Source of the DNA: Adenophora triphylla var. japonica | Lineage: Eukaryota; Streptophyta; Magnoliopsida; Asterales; Campanulaceae | DNA: 64,000 nucleotides | Assembly (NCBI GenBank): GCA_022495995.1 | Contig: JAFEMH010006937.1 | Coordinates: 1-64,000, forward strand | Reading direction: 5' to 3' | In this document: one piece after another, positions 32,918 through 45,468 of the stretch | Layout: each line of letters begins with the position of its first letter | Position numbering within the stretch: position 1 is the first letter of the stretch | Program-made: the position numbers and the translations under genes | The notes under the pieces: model-generated | The model's input: only the letters and a program-made list of their open reading frames with translations | Database searches by the model: none | Told to the model about the DNA's origin: nothing

Positions 32918-35733
32918 ATGGAGCAAGGGGAAGGAGTTAATGCAGGCCGCCGCGGTCGGGTGAGCAGAGCGGCTGCCGAGAGGCGGCTTGAGTTAGTGAG
33001 GATGAATCACCATTACACGCTCTCACAATCGGTAAACGACGAAGTTTATCCGGATATGTGGCAACATTAGTCCACTGATGATGACCTCCGCATGGTATGA
33101 TACTCAATTTTGTTGATTTCATTGATTTTATCTCAAAATTGGTTCATGCTAGAGTTAGGGCTTGAATGTCAAAAATTTGGGGCTTTTGTTGATTTTGCCC
33201 TTGTAATGTGATATTGACAATGCATGTGTTTGGTTGAATGTATGGGTAATATGCATATGCAATTTGTTTGTGAAAAATATCGGTAATTTGCATAATGTGA
33301 AAATAAAGTGGGTACAAATTTACCGAATTTGGGACGGACTCTTGCATGTGAGATTTTTGTGATGGAAACTTGTTTTTGTGAATGCATGTGTGATAACTTG
33401 ATGATTGAATGTGAGAAAGAATCCATGCATGCTAGATTTATGAAAATAAAGTGCATGGAGAAAAAATGGAAATTTGTGTCCAAAAGTGGGATGGAGTTTG
33501 TTTTCTCTTTTGTTTATATTTGTGCTATGTTCGTGAAGTAGTATGCAATTTGTGCTGTTCATTGACATACTTGTGTTGTGCTTACCTGCAGGGGAGAGCG
33601 AATGTCATTCAGGAGCGGGGCTCTGTGGAGGCGGTCATTAAGCTTTGGGATGCTTTGACCACAGCCGGTAGGGAGGGTTACAGGAGTCCTCGGCAGCTTG
33701 TGGTTGCCTCTAACCTGTACGGTTTTGTGGAGTGTTTGAGGGGTTTAGTGAGGATACAAAAGAGCAAGGGGCTCTATCTGGCTTTGATTGAGCATTGGTG
33801 GGACGTCACCCACATATTCCATTTCTTTTGGGGAGAGGCCACCGTGACCCCCACTGACTACGCTGCCATTACTGGTCTATCCTTCAAGGGGCTCAACTTA
33901 GAGTGGAATGACGGGTATACTGACAGGGAGCTCATGGTTCTGTTGGGGATCATTCCCGTGCCGAGGAAGGGGATGGGCATGGAGTATGCCGTGATTGATG
34001 GGAAGCTGACTGAGAGCATAGCTCGGTATGAGAGAGGGTATCAGACCATCTCCGCTGAGCAAATTGCCCGCTGCTTCTTGTGATTCGCCTTCTCCAGCAC
34101 CTAATTTGGGCATGCTGAGGGGGGTACAGCCGTGTTTGCCTTGCTGGGGTCTTTGGCGAACATCGATAGGATCGATGAGTTTTCCTAGGGAGAGGCAGGT
34201 CTGGCGGAGTTGTACTTCGCCCTGGATAGGTACAGTAGGAAGGCGTCCACCTCCCTGACCTTCTTTGAGTTCCCGTTGGAGGTATAGTCTTTCTCCTGTA
34301 TCTCTCGTACATATTGTGCATGCATCTTTGTATTGACGGGTTTCCCTTTTTGGGTGCAGGTTTGGGCTCTGGAGATCTTTGGATGTGCCTTGTGGGACCA
34401 TGTCCCGGGGGAGACTTTTGCATACCCGGCTATGCTTTGTTGGACAAAGGATGCTCGGGTGAAGAGGAACAGCAGGACCAGGAGGAATGCGAGGTACCAG
34501 GACATGGTGCCGCATTTGAGGGCAGAGATGAGCGAGAGGATTAATTTGTACCCCTGGGGTAGATTTGAGGTTGATCAGCTGGGCGGTGCCGAGCACTGGA
34601 CGGATCAGAGGTGGATTATGCGGGGCCTCACTTGCGACGCTTATTATTTAGGGGTGAGGGTGACTGGGTAGCATGGTTTAGGGATGGCCCCATTGGCACC
34701 TCTTGAGCCTCCGGAGGACATGTTATATCCTCGGGAAGGGACGATGAACTGGAGTTGGTTTAGGGCTGGGCGGCCTTCCTTGGAGTATGTCACTACTGAG
34801 CCTTATCTGGCGTTTGTGAGGCGCAGGCTAAGGATGCCCCAGGTGCTAGTGAGGGAGGGGGTCTCGATTGTCGCCTCGAGCTGATTTCTCATATGTCTAG
34901 GAGGGGGTTAGGATGCAGGCGCAAATACCTCTTCCAAAGGTGAAACCTCGTGCTTTTCGGTCCCGGCCTGAGGCTTAGGTATGTGATGATCACATTTTGA
35001 TATTTCAGCTTTTGTGCATTGCTTCGACTGTTTCTGATGCTTTCATTTTTTTTGTGCAGTACTCGGCTCGAGTTGTCGTTTGGCTTCTGCGCCAGGTCAT
35101 CGGGGCCAAGAGGTTCATCTGCAACCTTGTGATGCAGGGGAATGCTCGGGGCTTCGAGAGGACATCACGGCTAGTGCCTAGTTCCTCTATGCGAGAGAGG
35201 TCCCCTATTCCGGCTAGCGGGCCTATGCCAGGTAGGCGATCCATGGAGATCCCCGCTCCCAGCCTAGAGAGTCAGTTCCTCCACAACAGTCAGTGGACGT
35301 TACTCTTTCTCCTTACATGGATAGGAGCATTGAGATCTCTCGGGATCACGTCATCTTTGGGGGTATGGAGGGACCGGGCTACGTACAGAGTGGAGCCGGT
35401 GAGGCCTCTTCTTCGCACCAGGGCAGTTATGGGGCCTTTCAGCCACAGGGGGATTACGGGACTCCCTTACAGATCCAGGGGACGTACGGCCAGGGCTCTG
35501 ACGCCTTCTTTTTCGGCTACGACTTCTTTGCTGACATCGGGGTGCCATATCGAGGCGTGCCTGCTGATCCTGATGACGCCTATTCTGACGCTGTTGACGT
35601 GGAGCCGGGGGTGGCTTTTCCAGAGGCAGCTGCTAAGGGACCAAGCACGGCTCAGAGGAGGGTTCGAAGGCGCGACAAGGCGATCGCTAGGGAGGATGAT
35701 CCCGATTCCGATTCGAATAGTGACTTCGACTGA
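32918..35733 (+). pseudogene. B gene 1: PMD protein, spliced, broken
   Basis: Four exons: 32918-33094 (177 nt, as in A and C), 33592-34281, 34360-34978 and 35060-35733, with GT-AG junctions. Exon 1 is Arg-rich. Exon 2 has the PMD core (paired W, then T-H-I-F-H-F-F-W-G-E) and an aromatic-rich continuation. The last exon is Gly/Gln/Tyr-rich and ends in a D/S-rich acidic tail. Lesions: TAG at 33068-33070 in exon 1, a TGA near 34081, a stop near 34185 and frame changes in exon 3. PMD is linked in Arabidopsis to silencing; the function of this copy is unknown. It is more diverged from A and C than they are from each other. Confidence 0.82.
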
Positions 35734-36250
35734 CGGTGAGTGCCTGTATTTGTTAGGGTAGAAAGAGAGAGAAAATATATACATTTCATGCACATTATTT
35801 CTACTTCTATTTTTGGATTGTAATAACTAGATTACTACATTATTGTTTTTTTTTTTTTTGTATGTTTTCTCTTTTTTTTTGATTATGCGTTGAATGCAAG
35901 TTGCATGAGCCCGATTTTGTGTTTTATATGGGAATGTATGTGATATTTGTTGGGATTTTGGATGAAAATGAGGAATGGGCAGATTCTACTGCTGTTTGGT
36001 TTTTTGTGGAATGAATGTTTCATTGGGGGACAACAGTTTTTACTGCTGTCAGAATTTTTCTGCCTGGGTGACAATATCATCCACATGGATGAGTTTGAGG
36101 CTGCAATCTCATCTGCGCGGATCAGGTTGGCATCTGACAAGGTTATTTAATTTTTACCTCAGATCTGGTTTACCTCTTCCCCTTTAATTCAAACACCTTC
36201 TTCCTCAGTTTCAAACCTTCTGAAGTTTCGGGCAAAACCATAGGAATTCC
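35734..36250. other. B: spacer between genes 1 and 2, with gene 2 promoter
   Basis: Non-coding, AT-rich, with a T-run near 35849-35860. It contains paired B-type palindromes TCATCCACATGGATGA (36077-36092) and TCATCTGCGCGGATCA (36109-36124), 32 bp apart, then a TATA-like TTATTTAATT at 36143-36152, about 19 bp downstream. Gene 2 begins at 36251. Confidence 0.65.
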
Positions 36251-37767
36251 ATGGAAAATCTTGTAGACATGAAATATTCACCAAAATTGCCAAAGGAAAT
36301 GCAAATGATCTTCTTCAACAAGTTCAAGGAGTGGTCTTGAGAGATTATGCATGAAAACAAGATGTTCTTTGAAGAGAGGTATAAAATCAAATCCTTGTGG
36401 TCCCTTAAGGATCTTATCCCGGATTACGACTTGATGAGAGCTTCCGCCACGTTTTGGGACTCTCGGAGGCACGTCTTTTGCTTTTCTTACAATGAGATGG
36501 TTTCCACCCTTGAAGATTTTAGGGCTTTACTCGGAGGGCCCGAGGTGGAAGAGGTTGCAATTCCCTTGCCCGGAGGGATGTCTTTTGTCAACAAATTATC
36601 TAGCCTTCTTCAAATCTCCCCGAAAGAAGTCCAAGGTATGATTCGAGGACCCGATTATTTTGACATTTCCGATCTCCCAGATAGGTTTAGGAGTTTGGGT
36701 ATAGTTAGTGATTGTTATTGGGATGCATTTTCCCTTTGTGTGATTGGGTCCTTGTTCATGGTCTATTCCTTCGGGATGTGCCACCGGTCTCTGTTGGACG
36801 TTGTTGTACACTGCCGATCGGGTCGAGATATTGTTCCCTTGATCTTGGGAGAGACCCTTCATGCTATCGACCGATAGGCTATTGGGAAGCGATACATGCA
36901 CGGGGGAAGCCCGTTTTTGCTGTCGATGTGGCTGATGGAGAGGCTGGGAGTCCTGCGGGAGGCTCCACATACATTCAGGCCATGGACTTTTGCCAGGAGG
37001 GGGGTTACTGTCGAGATTGAGGATCAGGCCTCGTGGGAGCACTGGATGGCTCAATGTCGTACTCAGGATATCCGATGGTGGGTCCTGCATTGGCAGATAG
37101 AGACTCGAAGGACACTCTAGGATGGATCTCAGGTAGTCATGCTTTCGGGGCTTTGTCAGTCTACCTTCTATATTCCGGCTCTAGCTCTCCAACAGTTTGG
37201 GATGGAGCAGATTCCTTTGGAGGGCTGCGATGATATTGCTACTAGGGTGGTGATTTCCATTTCTATGGATGACTTATCTGTGTTCTCCTTCTTTTCCCGA
37301 GTATGGAGGTACCATGTTTTCCCTTCTGTGGTCCTTCTCAGGCGTCCGGAGCGCATTTTTCTGACCACTTGGTACTTGGATACGAGAGACATATGGGAGA
37401 GACTAAGATATCTCTTTTGAGGAGGCGTGAGGCCATTGTGGGACCAGAGGATATTCCTGTTTTAGAGTTGAGGAGAGCCGAGGCGAGGGCTAGTTCTTAT
37501 GACAGGAGCGGAGATGACATGTTCGATTATGAGGCGCGAATGGAACGACAGAGAGACAGGGTTCCTATGGCGCCGCCCAGGAGGCAGGAGATTAGGGACG
37601 AAGCTCGGGCGACCAGAGCCCTGATAGATGCCATTTTGATGGACCCGACCACCGTGCTAGAGCTAGGGAGGAGGAGGACGGACATCATTTCCGTGTACAG
37701 GAAGAACACGAGGCACGGTGGGAGAAGATGGAAGAGGAAGGAAGGGGACGCGAGCACTAGTGGCTAG
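36251..37767 (+). pseudogene. B gene 2: DUF7745-like protein, broken
   Basis: The ATG at 36251 fits the position of the starts in A and C. The F-W-D-S-R-R-H-V-F-C-F-S-Y-N-E block, the E-D-F-R-A-L-L-G-G-P block and the L-G-E-T-L-H-A-I-D-R block are present. The C-terminal region is rich in Arg and Glu and probably helical, with a basic end. Lesions: TGA at 36338, TAG near 36875, TAG near 37118 and a frameshift near 37400. The family is recognised only by resemblance to plant DUF7745 proteins; no activity is claimed. Confidence 0.7.
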
Positions 37768-38225
37768 AGCTTCGAGTATCCACTGATCGTCCTTGCAGGC
37801 ATACTAGTCTTTAGTTAGTTTATTTTATCTTTTAGATTAGTTGTGAGTTTAAGAGTAGAACGGGCTTGAACTCATCAAAAAGTGGTTAACTGTAATGAAT
37901 ATATGGATTGCATTAGAATTTTTCGAGACGCAAATATGATTCGATCATTGGGTTGACGACAAAATATGATATTTGTTTATGTTTTAGACCGAACCATTTT
38001 CGGCTGCCTACGTTCCCCTTTTACAAGAGGACTAAGGGGCTTAGGTCTCCATATTTCGAATCTATGAGTTGTTCATTTTTTAAATTTTTTTTAGAGGGGG
38101 TAGGTAGAGAGGGGGACAAGAGAAGTGCAACCCTGTTTTTTACCTAGGCTGCCCTTTCGGGTTTTCAACCTAGTTGGGTATTACTCTTTTAGCACTTTTA
38201 AGAGGGAAATGACTTGGTCTTCAGG
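37768..38225. other. B: non-coding convergence zone
   Basis: It lies between gene 2 (plus) and integrase (minus). It holds the conserved module GGCTGCCTACGTTCCCC ... ACTAAGGGG (38001-38060) and one copy of the T-rich unit with GCAACCCTG, GCCCTTTCGGGTTTTC and CAACCTAGTTGGG (38127-38195). There is no gene. Confidence 0.6.
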
Positions 38226-39300
38226 CATAGTATCTACGGAGCTTGTCTCCGTTTACTGGATGCACAAAAGGATTTCCATCTAAGTCTCTGAGCTGAATGG
38301 CTCCTCCAGAGAAGATCTTCTGAACTACATAGGGTCCGATCCAGATGGGCTCCCATTAGCCAAGCAGGTTGGTGTGGTTCAGAGGCTTCTCTTTTAGCAC
38401 GAGGTCGCCTTCTTGGATGTCCCAATGTTTCAGTTTCTTATCAAAGGCTCTGGCCATTCTTGCTTGGTAAGCCCGGGTGTGTTCCATGGCTTTTAAATGA
38501 CGTTCGTCTAGTAGGGCCAACTCATTGTGGCGACTCTGGAGCCATTCAATTTCGTTGATCTGACTTTCCAATAACACACGGGGTGAGGGGATTTCCAATT
38601 TGATTGGGAGCACGGCCTCCATTCCATAAGTGAGGGCAAACGGTGTTTCTCCTGTGGCAGTTCTGACGGATGTTCTGTATCCCCAGAGGGCAAGGTGGAG
38701 CTTATCTGGCCAATCTCTACCTCGGACATCCATCTTCCTGATGATGTTTTCTAGAGTCTTGTTTGCTGCTTCAACGGCACCGTTGGTTTGGGGCCAATAA
38801 GGGGATGACTTGTGACGAGTTATTTTGAACTCTGCCAATAATCTGTCACATTCTCCTTCAAAATGGGAGCCGTTATCAGAAATTACTTCAGCCGGCAACC
38901 CGTATCTGCACATGATGTTTTCTTTGATAAAGAGGGTCACCTTCTTGGAATTAAGGTCCTTGTAAGACTTGGCCTCGACCCATTTGGTGAAATAATCTAT
39001 GGCTACCAGGACGAACTTGTGACCATTGCTTCCTGGCGATGTAACTTTGCCGATGACGTCGATTCCCCAGGTAACGAAAGTTCAGGGAGTTGTCATGCAG
39101 TAGAGATCGTATGGAGGCAAATGGTTAAGATTTGAATAGCGCTGACATTTGTCGCAACTTCTCACGACCTGGATACAATCCGTCTCCATAGAGATCCAAA
39201 AATAACCCATTCTCAGGATGACTTGCATTAAGACTCGAGCATTCATGTGGGTGCCACAGGTACCACCATGTACTTCATTCATTAGCTCGGCGACCTTTTA
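38226..39300 (-). pseudogene. B pol: integrase
   Basis: From high to low coordinates: the HHCC zinc finger (H-M-N-A-R to C-D-K-C-Q, 39130-39270), the catalytic core with D-N-G-S-H-F (about 38860-38880) and E in G-A-V-E-A-A-N-K (about 38770), then the C-terminal domain. A frame break lies at 38940-39080, and the C-terminal 60 codons are split near 38356. DDE residues are recognisable. Confidence 0.88.
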
Positions 39301-41420
39301 TTTGCTGATGCAGCGTATGAGGGGACCCCAATAATGCTTTTTGTATTAAGGACGTAGTGGGAAGCCAGTCGTTTCAGAGCTATCATGCTTCTTGGCTTGA
39401 TTCCCTCTTTGTATTCCCCATCTTCATTTTTGAAAGAAGCTTCACCGCTTTTCAAGTACTGGTAGATCTGAGTGTACCACGGGTTGTCCACTGGTTCATC
39501 TTCAATTTCAAAACAGTAGGCTGGGTATTCTCTTCTCCCAACCCTGAATGGCTTGACCGATTTTCCTTCGGGTATTTCGACAAGAGTGGCTAGTGTCGCT
39601 AGGGCATCTGCGAACCTATTGCGATCTCTAGGCAGATAGTGGAAGCTGGCCTCTTTGAACTGGGCCACGAGGTCTTCCATGTAGGCATGGTACTTTTGCA
39701 GACCAGGATCAACTGTCTTCCACTTGTTGGACACTTGGTTGATGATGAGAGTAGAGTCACCGCACACTTCTAATTCCTTGATGTTCCTTTCTAAAGCAGC
39801 CTCCAATCCGGCTATGCAGGCTTCATACTCGGCGGCATTGTTAGTGACCTCAAAATTTAGCTTTACGGCTATGGGAGTATGTTCGTCAGTGGGATCGACC
39901 AGGAGCATTCCTATTCCATTCCCCTGTCTATTCGTTGCCCCATCAAAGAAGAGTTGCCAGCGATTTTCTCTTTCTAGAGCGAAAATTCCATCGTCGGGGA
40001 ATTGAGGTTCAGGTCCTTGGGATTCATCACTCGGGAAGTCAGCCAACTGTTCTGCCATTATCCGCCCTTTTATGGATTTTATTTTCACATAAGTGATGTC
40101 GTATTCAGCCAAAAAGAATGACCATTTTGCCAATCTCATGGAGAGAGAGGGTTTGTCGAACAGGTAATTGATGGGTTCCAACTTTGAGACCAAGTGCACT
40201 GGGTGAGACTGTATATAATGTTTCAACTTTCCCACTACCAAACTAGACCTGCACAGGTTTTCTCACAAGCTGGGTAATTGAGTTTGCTGCCTTGTAGTTT
40301 TATGCTCACAAAGTAGATGGCGCTTTCAACTTTGGAATCTTTCTTCTCCTGTGCTAGCATAGCCCCAATCATTGTATCTGTGACAGTTAGGTATAAAAAT
40401 AGTGGCTTTTGCCGATGTGGTGGACAAAGGATTGGGGGATTTACAAGGTATGCCTTGATCTTCTCAAAAGCAAACTGGCATTCTGGGGTCCATTCAGTGT
40501 ATGCGCTCTTCTTCATCAGTTTAAAGATAGGCTCGCAGATGGAGGTCAGCTGATTCACAAAGCGGCTTATGTACCGGAGCCTTCCCATGAAAGATTTAAC
40601 TTCTGTCAGTGTTTGAGGTGGTTTCATCTCAACTATGTCTTTGATCTTCTGAGGGTCTGCTTTAATTCCCCGCTCAGTTACCATGTATCCCAACACCTTG
40701 CCTCGCTTCACGCCGAAGGAACATTTAGCTGGGTTCAACCTCATGGAATGTTCTCTGAGATGGTTGAAGAATTTTCTCGAATCCGGGAAGTGCTGGCCAT
40801 CAGATCCTTTGGAGCAAACTATCATGTCATCCACGTAGACCTCAATTTATTTATAAATCATGTCATGGAATAGGGTTATGGCTGCCCTCTGATAAGTAGG
40901 CCCAGCGTTCTTCAGACCAAAAGGCATGACTGTATAGCAGTATGTCCCCCATGGAGTAGTGAAAGCTGTCTTGGCTTGGTCTTCTTTGGCCATTTTAATC
41001 TGGTTGTAGCTGGCGAAACCGTCGACAAATGACTTGACCTCGTAGTTGGCTGTGGTGTCTACCAACATGTCGATATTAGGCAGAGGGAAGTCATCCTTTG
41101 GGCTGGCTTTGTTGAGATCTCTAAAATCAACGCAGCATCGGACTTTTCCGTTAGCCTTGGTGACTGTTACGATGTTGGAAAGCCAGGTTGGATATTCGAT
41201 GACCCGGATAAACCCCGCTTTGAGCATCTTCTCAATTTCTTCCGTTACTTGTAACGACCATTCGGGCTTGATCTTTCTCAGCTTTTGCTTTACTGGCTTA
41301 CTTCTGGGTCTATGGTATCCGGTGTTCCACTATGGAGGGATCGAGGCCGGGCATATCCTTGTAAGACCATGCAAACATGTCCACAAATTCTCTAAGAGTT
41401 CGATCAGGTTTTCTTGTTCG
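39282..41420 (-). pseudogene. B pol: reverse transcriptase and two RNase H domains
   Basis: Reverse transcriptase: the N-terminal P-T-W-L-S-N block (about 41190), the V-M-P-F-G-L block (about 40925) and the catalytic Y-V-D-D (about 40830). A TAA near 40849 interrupts just before Y-V-D-D where the C copy has Glu. The thumb follows, then gypsy RNase H and the Tat-type archaeal RNase H (39282-40241, 319 codons open) with F-F-D-G-A, A-E-Y-E-A, G-D-S-T-L-I and R-F-A-D-A-L-A. Three to four lesions in total; otherwise close to C. Confidence 0.9.
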
Positions 41421-42613
41421 ACACCATTGAAGAAACTGACAATCTGCGTCTCTTTAGGCTCTTCTACAGTCCCTAGATTCACACGAGTCAAAACCTCCTC
41501 GGCATCTTGGGCTCAGTTTTCCTCTTTCTCGACAACCTGCTTAAAGATTTCTTTAATATATTGTTCGTTTAGTGTGTCTATATCTTCATCTTATGAATCA
41601 TTATTAACTGTTTTTAAGTTATTAGTTAATTTATCATTAGTTAAAGTGGCAATCAGAGGATACTCGGAAAGGTCGATCATTTCATTCAGAGCAAAAGGAA
41701 GTACATCATTGGCTACAATTTCATAGTCCTCTGGCGTAAGGCCATCAGACGACTCTAGGGACTCGATTTCAACGATAAGAGACTCAGAGGACTTGAGATA
41801 GGTGGACACAAGGGGATGAGGGACCAATCCAAGCTTCGTAATCATTTCTTCCTTGCTCGCGGACGGACCAGAGAGAGTCTCCCAATTCTTCAGGGGCATT
41901 GTAGACTGTATGACCATGGCTCGGGGATCTGACGACTTCTGCCCTCCCACTTCAATCACTGCAATCATTTCTTTTACTGAACCCGGGTCGATCAAATCTG
42001 GAATTTACATTTCTTCCCCAAACATTTGCTGCATGATGGGACCATCCCATTCATCTAGAGAGAATTCTGGAGTCTTGGCCTTTGGTACAACCAGTTCAAA
42101 CTCATCCTTTGTGGTTTCTTCGACAGTCGGGATGACCTCATTGAGTTTTTCAAACTGTTTTACTAGCTCTGGCACTCCCTTGAAAGTATACTCACTTTTC
42201 ATAGTGGTAGTAGCCCCAGGTATATTGGGTAAATCCAGAAACATCCTTCGGACGGGGTTGGCTTTGGTTCCCCTGAACTTGCTAAGATTCTCTTGTAATT
42301 TCAACCAGCCTTCCGTGGGAGTGGGGTTTTTGACTTCGGCATTGTCCACCTGAGGGGTTCCCTTTACGAAGTAGTCAGTCATGTCGAGACTGAAAGGGAG
42401 AGGGTTAGGATCACCATAAGGGATCTTTTTTGCAGCATCGTCCCTCCTTTTCCGAACAACTTCCTTTTCTTTTGCAATCTCTTCTGAGGCTGACTCATAC
42501 CCCAGGCCGTGGTGAGTTTTTTGTTCCTTTACCTCAATGACCTTGTGGGTCCCTTGTAGGCGCTTCCCAAGACCTAGACCAGGCAGGTAGTTCATCTTTC
42601 TCATCATCCTCAT
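41421..42613 (-). pseudogene. B pol: linker with G-patch-like motif
   Basis: The 202-codon frame at 42005-42613 begins with a G-patch-like stretch (Y-L-P-G-L-G-L-G-K), then basic and Pro-rich linker. G-patch-like motifs between protease and reverse transcriptase are a known feature of Tat elements. The frame at 41591-41995 carries the Glu/Asp-rich leader into reverse transcriptase. Both are absent or shortened in A and C. Confidence 0.78.
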
Positions 42614-43564
42614 GGCTGGAGGAATTTTGTCCTGGGTGACGTCAAATCAACATTGCAAACTTGGGCTTTAGGAGATTCGACTGTGAAACCAGTTAGCATG
42701 AAGCCAGCTTCATCATGCTTGATCTCCAGAATGGGTATCCCACTCGTGTCAGTGCCCTCTAGAGTAACTAGGTCTCCATAAATGGTTGTTAGAGCCCCAT
42801 CTGAAATGAACTTTACACACTGATGAAGGCTTGAAGCGACTCCATTAACTTAGTTCAGCCAAGGTCTTCCCAAGAGAGCATTAAAGATGATTGGGATATC
42901 AATGACCAGGAATTCTACAGGTATCATTTTCTTGCAAAACTACAGGTTCAAAGTAGCAGCCCCAAGTACTGTACGAGACGATGAGTCGTAGGCCTTGACA
43001 GTAAGGGAGGAAGGCTTCAGGTCTGTAGGCTTCATGCTAAGCAGGCTCATGATCTTTGCTGGGAGGATGTTCATTCCTGACCCGTTGTCAACCAGGACCC
43101 GAGGGAGGCGTCGTTTATCAAGCTGGACAGTGATAAAGAGGGGTTCATTATGATCGGCTCCAAACTGGGGGAGATCGAGGTCCGTAAAGGTGACTATGTT
43201 TCCGTAATGGATGTTCCCAATCAGTTGTACCACGTCATCAGGAGTGGCATAGGAACCAGTATGCGGCCAGACTTTCCTCCAATTTCAACTTGTAGGGATA
43301 AGATGAAGTGAGTAAGGACCAAAGAGAGATGTTGGCTTAAGTCTGCTTCAACTGAGTCAGTATAGGATCTTCCTTTTCGGGTTCGGGGGTTTCAGCTGTC
43401 TTGGCATAGGGATTTCGGTTCACCCTGGGTGCCTGATCTGCTGACTTATTTTCTGTTTTAGGATTACCCTGGTGGATTTGCCCAGATTTGGTCAACAGAT
43501 TCACTTCTTCCTTTGGTTTATCTGTTCCTTCCTTACATGATTCTTTCAATGCTGCTAGGGTCAA
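42614..43564 (-). pseudogene. B aspartic protease
   Basis: The frame at 42940-43233 contains V-L-V-D-N-G-S-G-M-N, the D-N-G-S active-site form of Tat retroelement proteases. The protein cleaves the Gag-Pol precursor in family members. Upstream (43337-43564) is a Lys/Glu/Pro-rich linker. Stops lie on both sides. This is the only protease among the three Tat elements in the window. Confidence 0.82.
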
Positions 43565-45460
43565 CGGAGGAGCTTTCTTGGCAACTGGCCACTGGCTCTG
43601 AATGATCTTGTTACAAGTTTCCCGGAGCTTGGTGATAGTGAGGGGCTGAGCTTGGGGATTGTGAGTATTACTGGCTTCTGACTGGGCAGCCTTTCAAATC
43701 ATTTTCCAAGTTATGGGTTTCTGAACTTAGGAGGGTTCTGTCATTCCTTGAATGGCCCATAGGGCTAGGGCTTCTTCCGATTCATCCTCATCCTTGTGAT
43801 TGTGGTTTATATCGTCCAAGGCTTGTTTGAGCTTGCCCATAGTTAGCATGCAGTCCAAGGCTTGTTTGAGCTTGCCCATAGTTAGCATGCAGCAGGAACT
43901 ATTACCTCCAGGGCTTGGTGGCCTCTCCCCTTCCTCTCCGGCTTTATACAGCAGTCATGGTTGCCTTTTATAATACTCGGCACTAGAGATTATTATGGCG
44001 TTCTGTACTGGAGGAGCATCTGGTATCATGACGGTGTCCAGGACCTCTCTCAGAGCTGCAATACATTCAGGAAAAGTGACTTCTTCCTTGGTGATCCTGA
44101 CGAGGATTGTTAACTTGCATCCGGGTGGGCTTAACCTGACAATGGTTACTTTTTCATTGGGGAGGATAGGGGCCAGTCTTCCTTTCTCTAGCAGATTTTC
44201 AACTATCTACTTAGATCGGATGCTTGAGAGTCCATTCCCCAGATCATGACAAGCAGTGTTAAACTCCATGACATCTATATATTCAGCCCCGGGAAAATCC
44301 ATGGCTTTCATGTCTTCGGTCTCATTGTCACTCCCTTTGTGATCGGTTTCTATCTCGGTGTACACTTGTTTCCTTTCGCGTTTGCAGGTAGGGTAACCAC
44401 AAGTGAAGGATTGACAGTGCTCGTTCTTATGGCCCGACATAGCAGCTCGTGACACCTGAGTCCAAATGAGTGGTACTCGGGGTTCGTTTCGGAGTATCGG
44501 GGCTATTAAGAAGGCGTCATGCTGTTCTATAGGTATGAGGCAACCAGAGTGGCTTCTAGATCCATAACTCTTTTGAGCGATTCTAGGCACTCATTGTATT
44601 CGAGAGGTTCAGCAGTGACTCTCAAGACTATGATGCCGTCGATTATAGGTGAGGCAGAGAGGGATCCAACGACGTTTATAAACTCATCGTCTGCTGGAGG
44701 CTTGAAGTTTCCTTTCTCGACCAATGCTTCAATGAAAATCTTCCATTCGCCTACCAGTTCTCCATAGGGAACATTGCATTCCAGGATCTCGGATTCATAT
44801 TCTTCTTCGAATTGACCGGGCCGTATCTTACTTTCAGGGTTTTCTTCTGCTGGGCAGTGACCACAATCACATTTTGGGAGGGTCCCATCTTCGAACTTCT
44901 CGTGATCAGTTTCCATTGATTTATCACTAACATTTTCTGCCAGACCTTCGTTGTCACTAGCTGACAACCACCTGTTGTTTCGGGCGTTCATGCTATCATT
45001 TTCTGCCATATATGAACGGTGCACGAACGATGCTCTGACTTAGCCTAAGATAGAACGCTGATCGTTGCTGTCAGGGGAAGAGAGGTATGTGCAACCATAG
45101 AAATTGTTATAGGCTCCCAATGTTGGAAGCGGCAATTGCGACCCGGCCTCTCCTCCTAGGAACTGTGGGGGAAGCGTGGGAGGTGGCGGTACATATTTGA
45201 CTTCTGGCAGGATATAGAGGCAATCATCCCCATCTAACCCTTCATCTTTTTTAATATCATGATAGTATTTGGCTTCTCCCAGAACCATTTTGCAGAAGTG
45301 TATCAGCTCCAAGTGTGCTTCAGCCTCTTTACTGATATTCCCCAATACACGTGTCCTCCTAAAGCTCTCTTTCTCAATCTTCTTTGAGTGCTCTAGCCAC
45401 CTTGTGCAAATGGTTTTCTCATAGTTTGATCTGAATAGCCCCAGTTTTTCAGCGTCAGCT
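43565..45460 (-). pseudogene. B gag-pol C-terminal Gag region
   Basis: Frames at 44207-44590, 44527-45024 and 45040-45345 match the C gag region with N-V-P-Y-x-E-L and W-K-x-x-I near its middle. A perfect 39 bp tandem duplication lies at 43814-43891. Several frame changes are present and no single start can be chosen. Confidence 0.72.
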
Positions 45461-45468
45461 ACTTCTCT

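Noticed and set aside
33308..33568. Open frames on both strands upstream of B exon 2
   Set aside because: They fall in intron 1 of gene 1 and have no counterpart in A or C.
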